Below are positions 1 through 11,500 of a DNA stretch of 64,000 nt, piece by piece. Origin of the DNA: Rhizopus arrhizus (lineage: Eukaryota; Mucoromycota; Mucoromycetes; Mucorales; Rhizopodaceae). The stretch covers positions 1,860,001 to 1,924,000 of the forward strand of contig JAKZZE010000007.1 in the NCBI GenBank assembly GCA_024220505.1. Reading direction: 5' to 3'. Numbering within the stretch: position 1 is the first letter of the stretch; every line of letters begins with the position of its first letter. The translations under genes and the position numbers were made by a program. The notes under the pieces are model-generated. The model saw only the letters and a program-made list of their open reading frames with translations, was not told the DNA's origin and did not search any database.

Positions 1-1
1 A

Positions 2-3000
2 TATACTCATCATCTACCACCACCTAATTTGCCACTGACGAATACCACTAACTCTGGCTCTTTACCACCACCACCTAGAGTAACAGAGCTACCTTCTATT
101 CTCTCACCTCCACGTAGCGTTTCACCTTCTACTTTTAATGCAGCATCACAACATACGACCTTACCACCTCCTAGTTCACTTGCACCGGAACCAACCGTGC
201 TACTTCCACCTTCTATTCTTCCTTCGCGTACTTCAACTCCTCCCTTTGCAGAACGTCGAACTAGTAGTGTAGTCGGTGCACCTGTTCCACCACCACTCGC
301 AGCCAATCCGCCAGTACCCGCAAGTTCTCCTCAAACTAATACTGGAGGAGGAGGATACAGGCCGTTGAATGTAAGAGATGCACTGACCTATCTTGATCAA
401 GTCAAAGTAAGATTTTCTGACCAACCGGATGTTTATAATCGATTTTTGGATATCATGAAGGACTTTAAGAGTCAAGCGTAAATTACTAAACACACGATAT
501 TTTATATTTGACTAAAACTCTTCTAGAATTGATACCCCAGGTGTTATTGAACGTGTATCTGCTTTATTTAAGGGTCATCCAACACTTATTTCTGGATTCA
601 ATACATTTTTACCACCAGGTTATCGTATTGAATGTTCTACTGACCCTCGTGAGCCTGATCTTATTACAGTCACGACACCGAGCGGTGTTACAACTACAAC
701 AGGAAAACGTTTACATTTAGATCAAGACACACATGCACCTCAACAACATCACCACCCTCATCATCACCATGTCCCTCACCCTCCTCCACCACAAGCTTAT
801 TACCCTTATAGTCATATGCATCCTCCTCCACCTCACCCAATGCCATCTACTGCACCTGCAGTACCTCAAGGTATGATGCCTTCTTATCGCCCTTCAACTA
901 TCGTAGCTCCTCCACCACCCCCTCCACCACCACAACAACAACAAGCCCCTCCTCCACCTCCACCTCAGCCTTCACTTCCACCACAACCAGTTTCGATTCC
1001 TCCTCGTCACAGCAGTCCTTCAAGGTCAATTGGAGATGATGATGAATCGCCATTGGAATTTAATCATGCTATTAATTACGTAAACAGAATTAAGGTACTT
1101 TTTAAGTTGTACTATGGCCATACTTGATCTTTAAACTACAGTATATAGAATCGATACGCTCATGATCCTGATACATATAAACAATTTCTTGAAATTCTTC
1201 AAACTTATCAAAAAGACAATCGACCTATTCAAGAAGTAAAATAACCAGCAAATGAAAAGTATATAATAACCCATTTGTAGGTTTATACGCATGTTCAATA
1301 TCTATTCAATGGTGCACCCGATTTATTGGAAGAATTTAAACAGTTTTTACCAGACATCACCGGACAATCAGCTAGCAGCTTATTTGATTCGATATCGTCC
1401 AGTGGGTCCAAACGAGGTCCATTGGGTGCTTTATCTGGCCATCATTCAAGTTTACTTCCGCCTGGTAAAAAGAAACGAACTAACCAGGTAAGTCTCACGG
1501 TTGATGTGATGGAAACGCATGTGCTTATCACGATATATTAGTCAACCAAAAGGCCTAAATATAAATCAAATGGAGGGGACCCATTCAGTTTTTCCAATTT
1601 CGACCCAGCCAGACCCTCTGTTTCTGCAGAAGAAATCGAACTGTTTGAACGGATTCGTAAACATATCGGTAATAAACCATCGTACGAAGAATTTCTCAAG
1701 ACACTCAACTTGTATACGCAACAAATTGTGGATTTGGATACATTGGTGAATCAAATTGCCATCTTTATTGGTAATAATCGAGAATTGTTTAGCTGGTTTA
1801 AAAGCATGATTGGATATGAGCCCAAAGAACATCCAATTGAGAAACCGGCGAATACGATTCCAAAACCTGATCTGAATACGTGTCAAACAACAGGTAATCC
1901 TCATGAAAGTCCCAGTTATCGTGTTGTTCCTAAAGAGGTAAAGTATGCTCCCCCCCTTCTTCAAAGAAAATGAAAGTTAAAGAAAGCATTAAAAAAACTA
2001 AAAAAAAAAATTAAAAAGTGGCAAAATCAACCTTGTTCTGGTAGAGATCAATTGTGTTGGGAAGTATTGAACGATGAATATGTATCTCATCCGATCTGGG
2101 CCAGTGAAGAAGATGGATTTGTTGCATCTAAAAAGAGTCAATATGAAGAAGCAATGCATCGTTGTGAAGAAGAGAGATATGATTATAATATGAACATTGA
2201 TGCCAACTTGAATGTGATCGCTCTTTTAGAACCTATTGCCCATCGCATTGAACAAATGACACCAGAGGAGAAGAGCAACTTTAGGCTGAGACCGGGATTA
2301 GGTGGACAGTCAGTGACAATCTATGAGCGCATCATCAAAAAGATTTATGATAAAGAAAGAGGGCTCGAGATTATTGAATTGCTATATTCAAATCCTTCAC
2401 AGGTTGTTCCTATTCTCTTACGACGATTAAAGCAAAAGGATGAAGAATGGAAACGAGCACAGGTACATGAGAATAATTCAAGTTGTAATAAACAAAAATT
2501 TACCAAAAAAAAAATAGCGCGAATGGAATAAAGTATGGAGAGAATTGGATGCAAAGAACTTTTATCGTGCATTAGATTATCAAGGCATTACATTTAAAAG
2601 TAATGATAGAAAAGCCATGGCACCCAAGGCACTTGTGGGTGAGATTGAAAATATTTTACAAGAAAAGAAGAAAAAGAAGTCTTTGGAGGAAAAGACAAAG
2701 AAGAAGAATTATCAATTCAGATTTGATTTCAAAGATCAAGAGCTCTTCAAGGATGTCACTCGTGTGATTTATTCTTTTGTTGACAGACAGTCGGGTTATA
2801 CAAACAGTGATCGTGAAAAGATTCGCCTGTTCATTCAAGCCTTTATTCCTCTTTGTTTCCAAGTAGAGAATGTCGTTTCAGAAGATGATACTATGCAATA
2901 TAAGAACGAGACAGTAGATGAGGATGAAGTGATGGATGATGAAGATGATAATCACTCAACTAACACTGATGAATCTGAAACGGATCGATCAAGAAGTAAA

Positions 3001-4420
3001 AGAACACCAATCAAGAATGGCAAACATGAAGACGATCATACCATGGATTTATTGCGTGATGTTTTGACAAAACAACAAGTAGAGTCAAATGAGCAACAAG
3101 GATCCCCTTCTTTGATAGAGCAAGTGGAAAATGTCTCTTTAGACGAGAGCGAAAGTAACCTGTTTGCTGCTGCCGCTGCTGTTATTGCACCCGGTGGTGT
3201 CAAGAAGCGAAGTTTATACAGTTTCTTTTGTAACACGACTTTCTATTGTTTCTTTAGACTTTACCAGGTAAGTTTTTTTTTTATCGTGCTGTATTGTTCT
3301 AAACTACTGGATTATAGATGCTCTATGAAAGATTAGAAAAGTTAAAGGCGATGAACAATGAAATGGTGAAAAATCCAAAGATGGGTAAACGTGTAAATAA
3401 AGTAGCACTTGATCTTGGACTCTATAGTACACGTTACGATGGTAAAGAAAGAAAAAAAATGAAAACGGATTATTTTCACTTGGCGCTTACATTGTATGTT
3501 AGATGTGGAGTTGTCTAAAGGATATTATCATGCTATATTGGAATTAATTGACAAATTCTTTGACGGTGACATTGATCAAACACTATTTGAAGAATATACA
3601 CGTTATATATTCGTGACAGATGCGTATCTTTTATTTACTATTGACAAACTTGTTCATACAATGATTAAGCAGGTAATTGTACATGCATACATGTAGAATA
3701 AGAGGCATTAAACAGACTGCACATAGATTCAAACTATTATTACCGATCCCAAGTCTGTTGAACTCATTCGATTATTTAAATGTGACAAAGGACTGGAATC
3801 TATGTCACCTAGAACATTGGCCGTGTATCGCTTAAGAGCTGAAGACATTGCTGGTTCGTCCGATAACCTTTACAAGATTAATTTCGTAAATAGACATATA
3901 CCATGTATGATTTTATTTTATTAATATTCATTACAGGATAATCAATCACAATACATGACCATCCAATTAATTGGTAAAGATGACTACATGATGGAGCCAA
4001 CAGCTGAGGACAAGTATGAGGATTATGTTGCAAGCTATATGGATTGGGTAAACACAACTGATGGTGTCGATCCATCACAAATGAAGCCTTCGTTCCTACG
4101 CCGGTATATAAATTAGATACATCCTTGATTGTAGCTCGCTTCTGATCTTTTTCTCTAGTAATTTAAGGCCCCAAGATGAGCATTTAAATAGAATCTTTGT
4201 ACGATCTAAACTTCAATACAAAATTGACCAGAGTAGTTACCATATGTATTATATCGTTGGTTCAGAAGATGTCTTTATTCGTCCTCATCTAAAACCTGCT
4301 GAACGAAAAGAATCAAAGTGGCAAGAGTGGCTTTCAAGCCCAACCACAGGTTGGTCAAAAGGTTTAGACGAAGAAACTCGAGCTTTAATGGAAAGAGAAG
4401 CACAAGTGTTATTTAAATAA
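2..4420 (+). CDS. sin3: Sin3 transcriptional corepressor, 3' part (5' end outside window)
   Basis: Scaffold of the Sin3/Rpd3 histone deacetylase complex, acting in the nucleus. The frame is open from base 2, so the N-terminus lies outside. Twelve exons join in phase: 2-477, 527-1094, 1149-1235, 1281-1487, 1542-1937, 2019-2462, 2518-3267, 3318-3441, 3503-3672, 3727-3885, 3937-4103, 4159-4420. Paired amphipathic helix domains are visible: PAH1 begins [19 protein letters not shown]2 begins [15 protein letters not shown]3 lies around [15 protein letters not shown]. The Sin3 HDAC-interaction region follows ([15 protein letters not shown], then [16 protein letters not shown] and [11 protein letters not shown]). 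A Pro/His-rich linker separates PAH1 and PAH2, and an acidic Asp/Glu stretch sits in the C-terminal half. The end is [17 protein letters not shown]. Its stop lies 16 bp from the convergent lcb1 stop. The family is clear; exact splice sites are inferred from phase. Confidence 0.93.
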
Positions 4421-4436
4421 ATAACAGGTTTTTTTT

Positions 4437-6257
4437 TTATTTTCTCCATTTACTAAAGATCTTTATAATGGCTACTTTAACAATATTTGCAGCCTTGTCA
4501 TTTTCCTTCTTGGTAAGTCCAGTGGTTGTGTGAATTTTGATACTTGCTTTAGGACAGTTCAGCTCCTGTTCATAAACATATTTTGCACGGGTCACCAATA
4601 CTCCTTGTAAAGCACATTCATCTACGACATCCTGCAGTAAGCGTTCCTCTGTTTCACGATTCACTATCGCCAAGGGCAATTGCTGAAGGAATGATTCTTT
4701 AATGCGAATATGAAAGAAAGGAGAAGGCGAATTGATATCAGATGATTCAAGATAAATAAAGGGTTCTAGTGATTTATGAGATAGTACTTGACGAAAGGAG
4801 GATGACCGTTCGGCTAGTTCCTTGATGATCGAAGGTTGTTGTTCAATGATACGAAAGGCCTCGGAAGCAGAGACAGCAAGCATGGCTGGCATGGAAGCAG
4901 AAAAACAGTAAGCACTACCTGAAAGACGTTGATGATCTATGACTTCAACGCTACCAGCACAAAAACCACCTGAACCACAAAGTGCGTTGGCTAACGAACC
5001 AACGATCATGTCAATTTCCTTTGCCTATATTTGCATCCTTTAGTAAACTGGAAAGCTTACAAGTTTAAGTTACATCAATGTTGTACAAGTCGGTTAAACC
5101 TGCACCACGGTTGCCTAGAACACCAATGGATTGAGATTCATCTAATATTAAGCGGTATTTGAATTTCTTTTTGAGTTCAACCTTTTGAAGAATGGATGAG
5201 TAAAGTAAAGAAAGATTTCTACAATACAATTCAGTTACCAATTTATCTAGAGGAGCAATATCACCAAAATTAGCGAAAAGACCTTCTGTTACAATAAAAC
5301 GACGAGTAAGGCGTTTTTTATGCTACACACACAGATACACCTTAGCAAAAATACCTTACGGTTTTGTTATCTTACTTTTATATGCTCAGACTGAATATCA
5401 TTTAAAACTCTTTCTAAATCTTCCATGTCGTTATGTTTATAAAAGCGCACAATCGAACGAGAAATTTGAATGCCTTTTTGAACTGCAAAACTAACTCCAT
5501 CATCACTAATAGAAAACAATGAGTGTCATGTTGACAACAACAATAAAAAGCTTACACTACTAAATAATCACCACGCTTGGCAAAGGCAGGGATAACTGAA
5601 GAAATAGTAGAAAATCCTTGAGCATAAATAATAGCATCATCCGTACCAAGAAAATGTGCAATATCACGCTCCAAATCCATATGAACATCAATTGTACCAT
5701 AAAAACCTGGAGGACCACAAGAGCCAACACCATAGTTTCGTAAAGTATCAATCGCTTTTGTACGGATTTGTTCCGAGGCAATGAGATTTAAAAAATTAGA
5801 AGTAGCCAAGTTCATTAAGGGTTTGCTATATCCAGCAATTTTAGCCTTAACGGATTGAGGTCCATTAAGAACAGGTATTTTTTCAAGATTAAAGCGGTCA
5901 TAAGAAGTAAGTTTGGGCGCCAGTGGTTCAGGTTGCCATTCTTCAACAAGGTCGTCAATTTCCTATAATTCATTTGGATAAACACCTCTCTTCAGTATCT
6001 TTTTTGTTGCTTTTTACCTTTTCAGTCAATACCACATTGTTATCATTAGGTTTGTATTTTCTAGAAAACATATACTTCATGGCAAAAAAGACTAAAAAGA
6101 GTTCAAGAGCAACACGAAATGGATCATTTTGATAAGCGTTTTTCAAGTAAGAAATGGCCAAGTGAGAACCAGGAATAGCTTCAACAAGTTCGTAAATTGA
6201 ATTTATAGTTGAATTAATAAACAACGCAGGATCGTGAACTGCTTGATCATTTGACAT
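4437..6257 (-). CDS. lcb1: Serine palmitoyltransferase subunit 1 (LCB1/SPTLC1)
   Basis: Subunit of the ER enzyme that condenses serine with palmitoyl-CoA, the first step of sphingolipid synthesis. Five exons (6257-6018, 5962-5556, 5505-5376, 5322-5074, 5024-4437) give 537 aa with consistent phases. An N-terminal hydrophobic segment ([15 protein letters not shown]) is the expected ER anchor. The signature [18 protein letters not shown] matches the Lcb1 region that contributes to the active site of the Lcb1/Lcb2 dimer. [18 protein letters not shown] is the alpha-oxoamine synthase fold. The position where Lcb2 carries the PLP lysine reads [19 protein letters not shown] without a lysine, as expected for the non-catalytic subunit. 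Length is between human SPTLC1 and yeast Lcb1. It is divergent with creC (216 bp between ATGs) and convergent with sin3. Confidence 0.95.
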
Positions 6258-6473
6258 CCTGCCCTTTTATACAATAGAAGAAAAAAAAAAGAAAAAGAAA
6301 AAAAAGGGACAACTTTTCTCTGAGCTTTTAATTTTCCAATAAAATAAAGAGTTTCCATTTATAGAAGTTCCCTATTCTTTTTGTTCCAGTGCATCTTTTT
6401 CTCTCTCTTTTTTTTTCTTTTTCCTTTTGCAATAATTCTAAATTTGTAAAACAACAACGCAAGAAAGCAATAT
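6258..6473. promoter_or_regulatory. Divergent lcb1/creC intergenic promoter region
   Basis: These 216 bp separate the start codons of lcb1 (-) and the WD40 gene (+). The stretch is dominated by A- and T-rich runs, including an A-rich tract at about 6278-6305 and a pyrimidine tract at about 6380-6425. Both transcripts must start within it, but no convincing TATA box or named motif was recognised. Confidence 0.5.
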
Positions 6474-8549
6474 ATGGTCGACAATGTAAGCATGCTAATA
6501 TATACTACTGAAAGATGAGAGCTAAACATTTTTTGTGTAGTCGACCTCACATGGAGTTACAAATTTTTTAACAAGAAGACATTCTACTGGTGATGGAAGT
6601 CTTTCTAATACACTTTTACTTCCTTCATATCCACCAAGCACACCAAATCATGACTGTCGAGGATTCAATACCCCTGAGGGAGCCTATACGCTAATGCACT
6701 CTATCTTTATCAATTCTTTACAGCCTCTTTATACAGTAGGTACTTCAGCAAGCCTAGTATCCATTAAATATAAAGAAACAACAACCAACCTTCAGCGTTA
6801 TGAAGCGCAGCCTGGCGCACGAAACTTCAGACGTATGTTTAGTCATAATGCATCTTCTAATACGGACTCGGATGAAGAATATAATGTTTTTGGTACAACG
6901 CCTTCAAGTTCCTCTTCAAGCTGTAACAAAAATCATTCTATTATCCCAACAATTCCAGAAGATGATTTCAGTGTGGGTTCTACACCCAAGCTATCATTCT
7001 TGACTAGAAATCACAGTAAACACCATCATTCAAGAAAACCCAAGACAAATATCACAAAGACCAATTCTAGCTTTGTACAGAAAATTATAACAAATGATCA
7101 ACTTGCAAAGATATTGATGTCAAGAACAAATGATGATACCAACCTATTTTATAATTGTGGTACTAGTTTTATCTGGATGGATGCTTCTGGAAATCCAAAG
7201 GTTAGTTCAATTTAATTTACAAGTAATGTCGAACTTATTAAGAATATAGGAACCATTATCAAGAACGGTATTCACAAGAGCGTGCCCTACTTCACATGAT
7301 GTGAATTTGTTAACAAGGGCGGCGGATCAACTAGATCTTATCATTGGATTTACATCGGGTGATATTATTTGGTTTGATCCATTATGTAATAAATATGGTA
7401 GAATCAATAAAGGCGTAACTATATACTTTGCATATACAAATATAACGTGTTAACAGATAGAATATAGGGAATTATGAATTCATCTCCGATTACAATGATT
7501 AAATGGTTACCAGGACATGAGAGTATATTCATGGCTTCTTTTCAAGATGGAAGTATCATGTTATTTGATAAAGATAAAGAAGATGAAGTGTTCCACCCTG
7601 ATTCGATATCTGACATAAAAGAAAAATACTTGTTTAAAATATCAAAACATACTCCAAAGATAGCAGTCAAATGTAATCCTGTTTCCCATTGGAAATTATC
7701 GCATAAATCTATTACAGGTAGCTCTAAAGAAAACTTCTGGTTATTGTTACTAATTAAATATCCTAGCTTTTGCTTTTTCACCTGATTGTCAGCATGTGGC
7801 TATTGTTGGTCTTGATGGCTTATTACGCATAGTCAATATTTTACATGAAACTATAAATGATGTTTATGAATCTTATTATGGCGGTTTATTTTGTGTTGCT
7901 TGGAGTCCTGATGGAAGATACATTCTTGTAAATCTTTTATTATTACTGTTATTCATAGCTAACTTTTTATAGACTGGGGGCCAAGATGATCTTGTTACCA
8001 TTTGGGCTTTTAAGGAACAGAGAATTATTGCTAGATGTCAGGGACATCATTCATGGGTAATAAAGCAGTAAAAAACAGAAAGAAAAAAAAATATTAAACA
8101 GGTTTTTAGGTGAGAAGTGTCGCATTTGATCCTTGGAAGTGTGATGAAAAAGTCTATCGTTTTGCTAGTGTAGGAGAAGACGCCAAGTTGATTTTGTGGG
8201 ACTTTTCTGTAAATACATTGCATAGACCTAAAACGGTAAAAACTTTTATCAGCAAAAAGAATGACATTTTAAAAAAAAGAAATATAAATAGAAATCAGGA
8301 AATAGAAATAGAGGCACATCTGTTTCTTCTGTCAGTTCACCACCCTTGTCCAGTATATTAGCAACTATACAAGATAAAGGACCCATCATACATCCCGTAC
8401 TTGCAAAAACCCAAGTAGCTTTTCTACAGCCCACAGTCATCAAAACAATTCACAGTGATCCATGTGTAGGTGTTTATTTTAGAGAAGATGCAATTGTGAC
8501 AACGGATAAAAGAGGAAGAATCAATATATGGCAAAGGCCTTGTTTGTAA
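6474..8549 (+). CDS. creC: CreC/WDR20-type WD40 protein (deubiquitinase cofactor)
   Basis: WD40 protein of the CreC/WDR20/DMWD family. In Aspergillus CreC partners the deubiquitinase CreB in carbon catabolite repression; WDR20 activates USP12/46. The start rests on a 4-codon first exon (6474-6485, M-V-D-N) followed by a 55-nt intron that restores phase at 6541. Further exons: 6541-7200, 7250-7414, 7468-7717, 7767-7927, 7973-8056, 8110-8235, then a last exon from about 8300 to 8549. Family marks are [40 protein letters not shown] and [14 protein letters not shown], and the C-terminal [12 protein letters not shown]. The N-terminus is Ser-rich and probably disordered. The last splice junction does not keep phase with any obvious AG (see findings). 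The stop is 38 bp from the convergent rim15 stop. Confidence 0.88.
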
Positions 8550-8587
8550 TAATAAAGTATTGTAGTTTATTTTTTTTATTTATTTAT
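8550..8587. terminator. Shared poly(A) region between convergent creC and rim15
   Basis: Only 38 bp separate the two stop codons. On the plus strand AATAAAG follows the creC stop directly, and TTTATT repeats give AATAAA hexamers on the minus strand for rim15. The two 3' ends very probably overlap. Confidence 0.55.
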
Positions 8588-11500
8588 TTAAACGGGTGCT
8601 TTTAAAGGATGAATGGTAGCTGTTGATGGCTCTCCATTTTTACAAAACTGCTTTAATCTTTGTGATATAATGTCTTTTGTAACAGGTTTACTTAAAATAT
8701 CATCAAATGCACCTGCTAATTGAACTGTACGTTCATAAGCTGTTACTGCAATAATTGGGGTATCTCTATTACTATTGTTTGTTGACTTTATCATTCTTGC
8801 TGCTGATTCACCATCAACTAATTTATAAAAAGTGTTATTAACTATAAATACATATATAATAAATAAAACTTACTAATTGGCATACGAATATCTAAAAAAA
8901 TAATATCATAACGTACATCGCTCATCGCAGAACGAATAGCTTGTGCTCCATTTCGAACAATCACACAATGACAATGAAGCATTTGAAGAATGGTTTCAAT
9001 GATTTTACAACTGATAGGGTTATCATCAGCAATTAAACACGATAAAGGCCTATTCCTACTATAATCATGTTTGGTCTTATTGCTATTAACTGACAATTGT
9101 CGCTCCAGTCTTCCAAAGGGTGATCTGTAAACAGATATATCCGAGTCTTCATGTGAATGGTAGCGGTGGTGATGATGTTCAGATTTATGGTATTGGTTTG
9201 TTCGAGGACTAGGTGAGCTGTTACTTCCAGATACACCTGTCACAACTGCTGCTACTACTGAAGAAACCACTTTGGTATGATCAATAGAAGGCGTAGAAGC
9301 AGATCGAGATCGTGGAAGAGGGGTATGCTTTGAGTACATGTCTGACATTTTTGTGGGTATATAAGGCAAAGTAGAGTCACCATGCCTGCGACCAGTGACT
9401 GGAATAACACTTGGTTTAGATGATACAGACGGAGATGTAGACATTGGAGTACCAGGTATAGAGGGAGATTGTGACGAACCTTGATGCCCAGAGGAAGTAT
9501 CGCTCAAGGGACTGCTTTTGCATTTGGGAGAAAAGTTATGTTTGGAAGAGGAGGAATTGTTTGTAGCATCATGATTAATAGATATACTATCGTTTCTTAT
9601 TTTACGAATCACATCTTCATTCGCCTTTTCTAACACTGGCAGATTTTTGTACATGAATGTTCCAAATTCTGTGTCTTCTGAGTCATTGTCATCCATATTC
9701 TCACTCTTTTGTTGATTTAATGAATTGGTCTTTTCCTTGCGATGATGTTGCTGCTTTTTTTTGTTTGACACTGGCAAAATATTCTCAGGATTTTGTTCTC
9801 TAATAATAGCCTTGGCCTGCTCCACTTGGGCCTTGGCCGATTCATCGAGTTGGTCAATCGCCGTGGCCTCATCTGGTATGATCTGCATAGTAGCACCACG
9901 TGAATCAAAATAGTCTGTATCCTCCATTCCAGCAGGTTGCGGGATAAAAGAAGGGGCCTCTGTCAAGAGAGTGTCCCACTTGATACTTTTAAAGAAAGGA
10001 TGTTGCTTTACTTCTTCTGCGCCATTATATCCGAGTCGTTTAGTCGGGTCAAGTGTCATAAGCCTTTCCATAAAATCTCGAGCCTCAGGCGATATCTCGA
10101 TCACATCCTCATGCCAATCAATGCGACAAGAAAGTATATTTTCAAATACTTTATCAGGTGTATCTGCATGAAAAGGTGGAATACCGTACAAAAATTCGTA
10201 ACAGATGACACCAAGAGCCCACTAAAAAGCATTTAGTATAGATATACACAAAAGAAATGTGTGCTTACCCAATCTACCATGGAATCCTGACCTGTTCCCA
10301 GAATGCTCTCAGGTGCTAAGTAATCAGGAGTACCAACAGCTTGACGTGGATTAGTATTGCTTTTTTCTTTTGAAGCCTTTTCAGACTTTCCAAAATTGCA
10401 TGTGTTTAGTGACTCAGAAAGTGCAGCAGATAAATGTCGACGGTGATTACGAGTCTCAGTTGAGCCTTGATTTACAAAAGTACTTTCACTTGCTGTTGGA
10501 TTGCTGCCACCAGAAGGCGTGCTCATTCCAGAATAGGGTTGATCAAACAATAAGCTAAAATAAGAATGTCGGTAGACAGTACCAATAGGTGTTGAAGGTT
10601 GATCTGCTGGTGATTGAGGTGGAGTTCCTGACCTTGATGGCGCAGGAGATGTAGGTTGTTCGCGATCGTGATAAGTAGTTGTTAATTCATCTCTTACACG
10701 ACGATCCAAAATCCGATTCGTGATAGGCCAAAATCTGTCAACTTCAAATGTCCATTTTGATCAATCAATAGATTATCTGGCTTCAAATCACTGTATAAAA
10801 CAATAGATTAGCAAAATGTTCTTTTTTTACACCACATTGTGTGCTCTTACCGGTGAATGATATTTTTACTTTGCAAATACTCTAATCCAAGCGTTACTTC
10901 AGCCAAGTAATTACGTGCCCAGTCTTCAGGTAAGCTACCAATGACCTTTATAAGTGCTGAGCAATCACCTCCATTAAGATATTCGAGAACAAGATACAAG
11001 TAATCCTTGGACTGAAAAGTATAATACAGTTTGGTGACAAATGGACTATCTGTTTGTGACATCAGTATCATTCTCTCTGCCTTCACATTTGTTACTTGAT
11101 TCTTGGCAATCATATCTGATTTTTTTAAAAATTTAATGGCATAGTAATCCCCAGTTGTTCTCTTCTTAGCCAAAAAAACAGAACCAAATGCACCTTTACT
11201 GATGGGTTTAATAATATCAAAATCCTTGATGCTTGGGAATGTAGGTCTAGAAACGATAGGGGCATGGAGGGGAGATAGGGGCGATTTACCAAGCACAGCA
11301 CCAGATTGACTACTACTAGGCGTATTAGAGCCTGACGAAAGGTGACCCTTGTTGGTTGCTGAGGTCTTGGGTCGAAGAGCAGGTGAGCTAATAGGTGTAT
11401 CGATGGTTTCCATTTCTACAATAGGTGTATTAGTTGCATCGGGTGTAAGGGATTTCAATCGACGTGATAAACGTCCCACAACACCCGAAGGCCGACGTAT

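Noticed and set aside
10..306. Minus-strand open frame opposite the Pro-rich part of sin3
   Set aside because: It is an antisense shadow of proline codons; the plus-strand PAH domains are clear.
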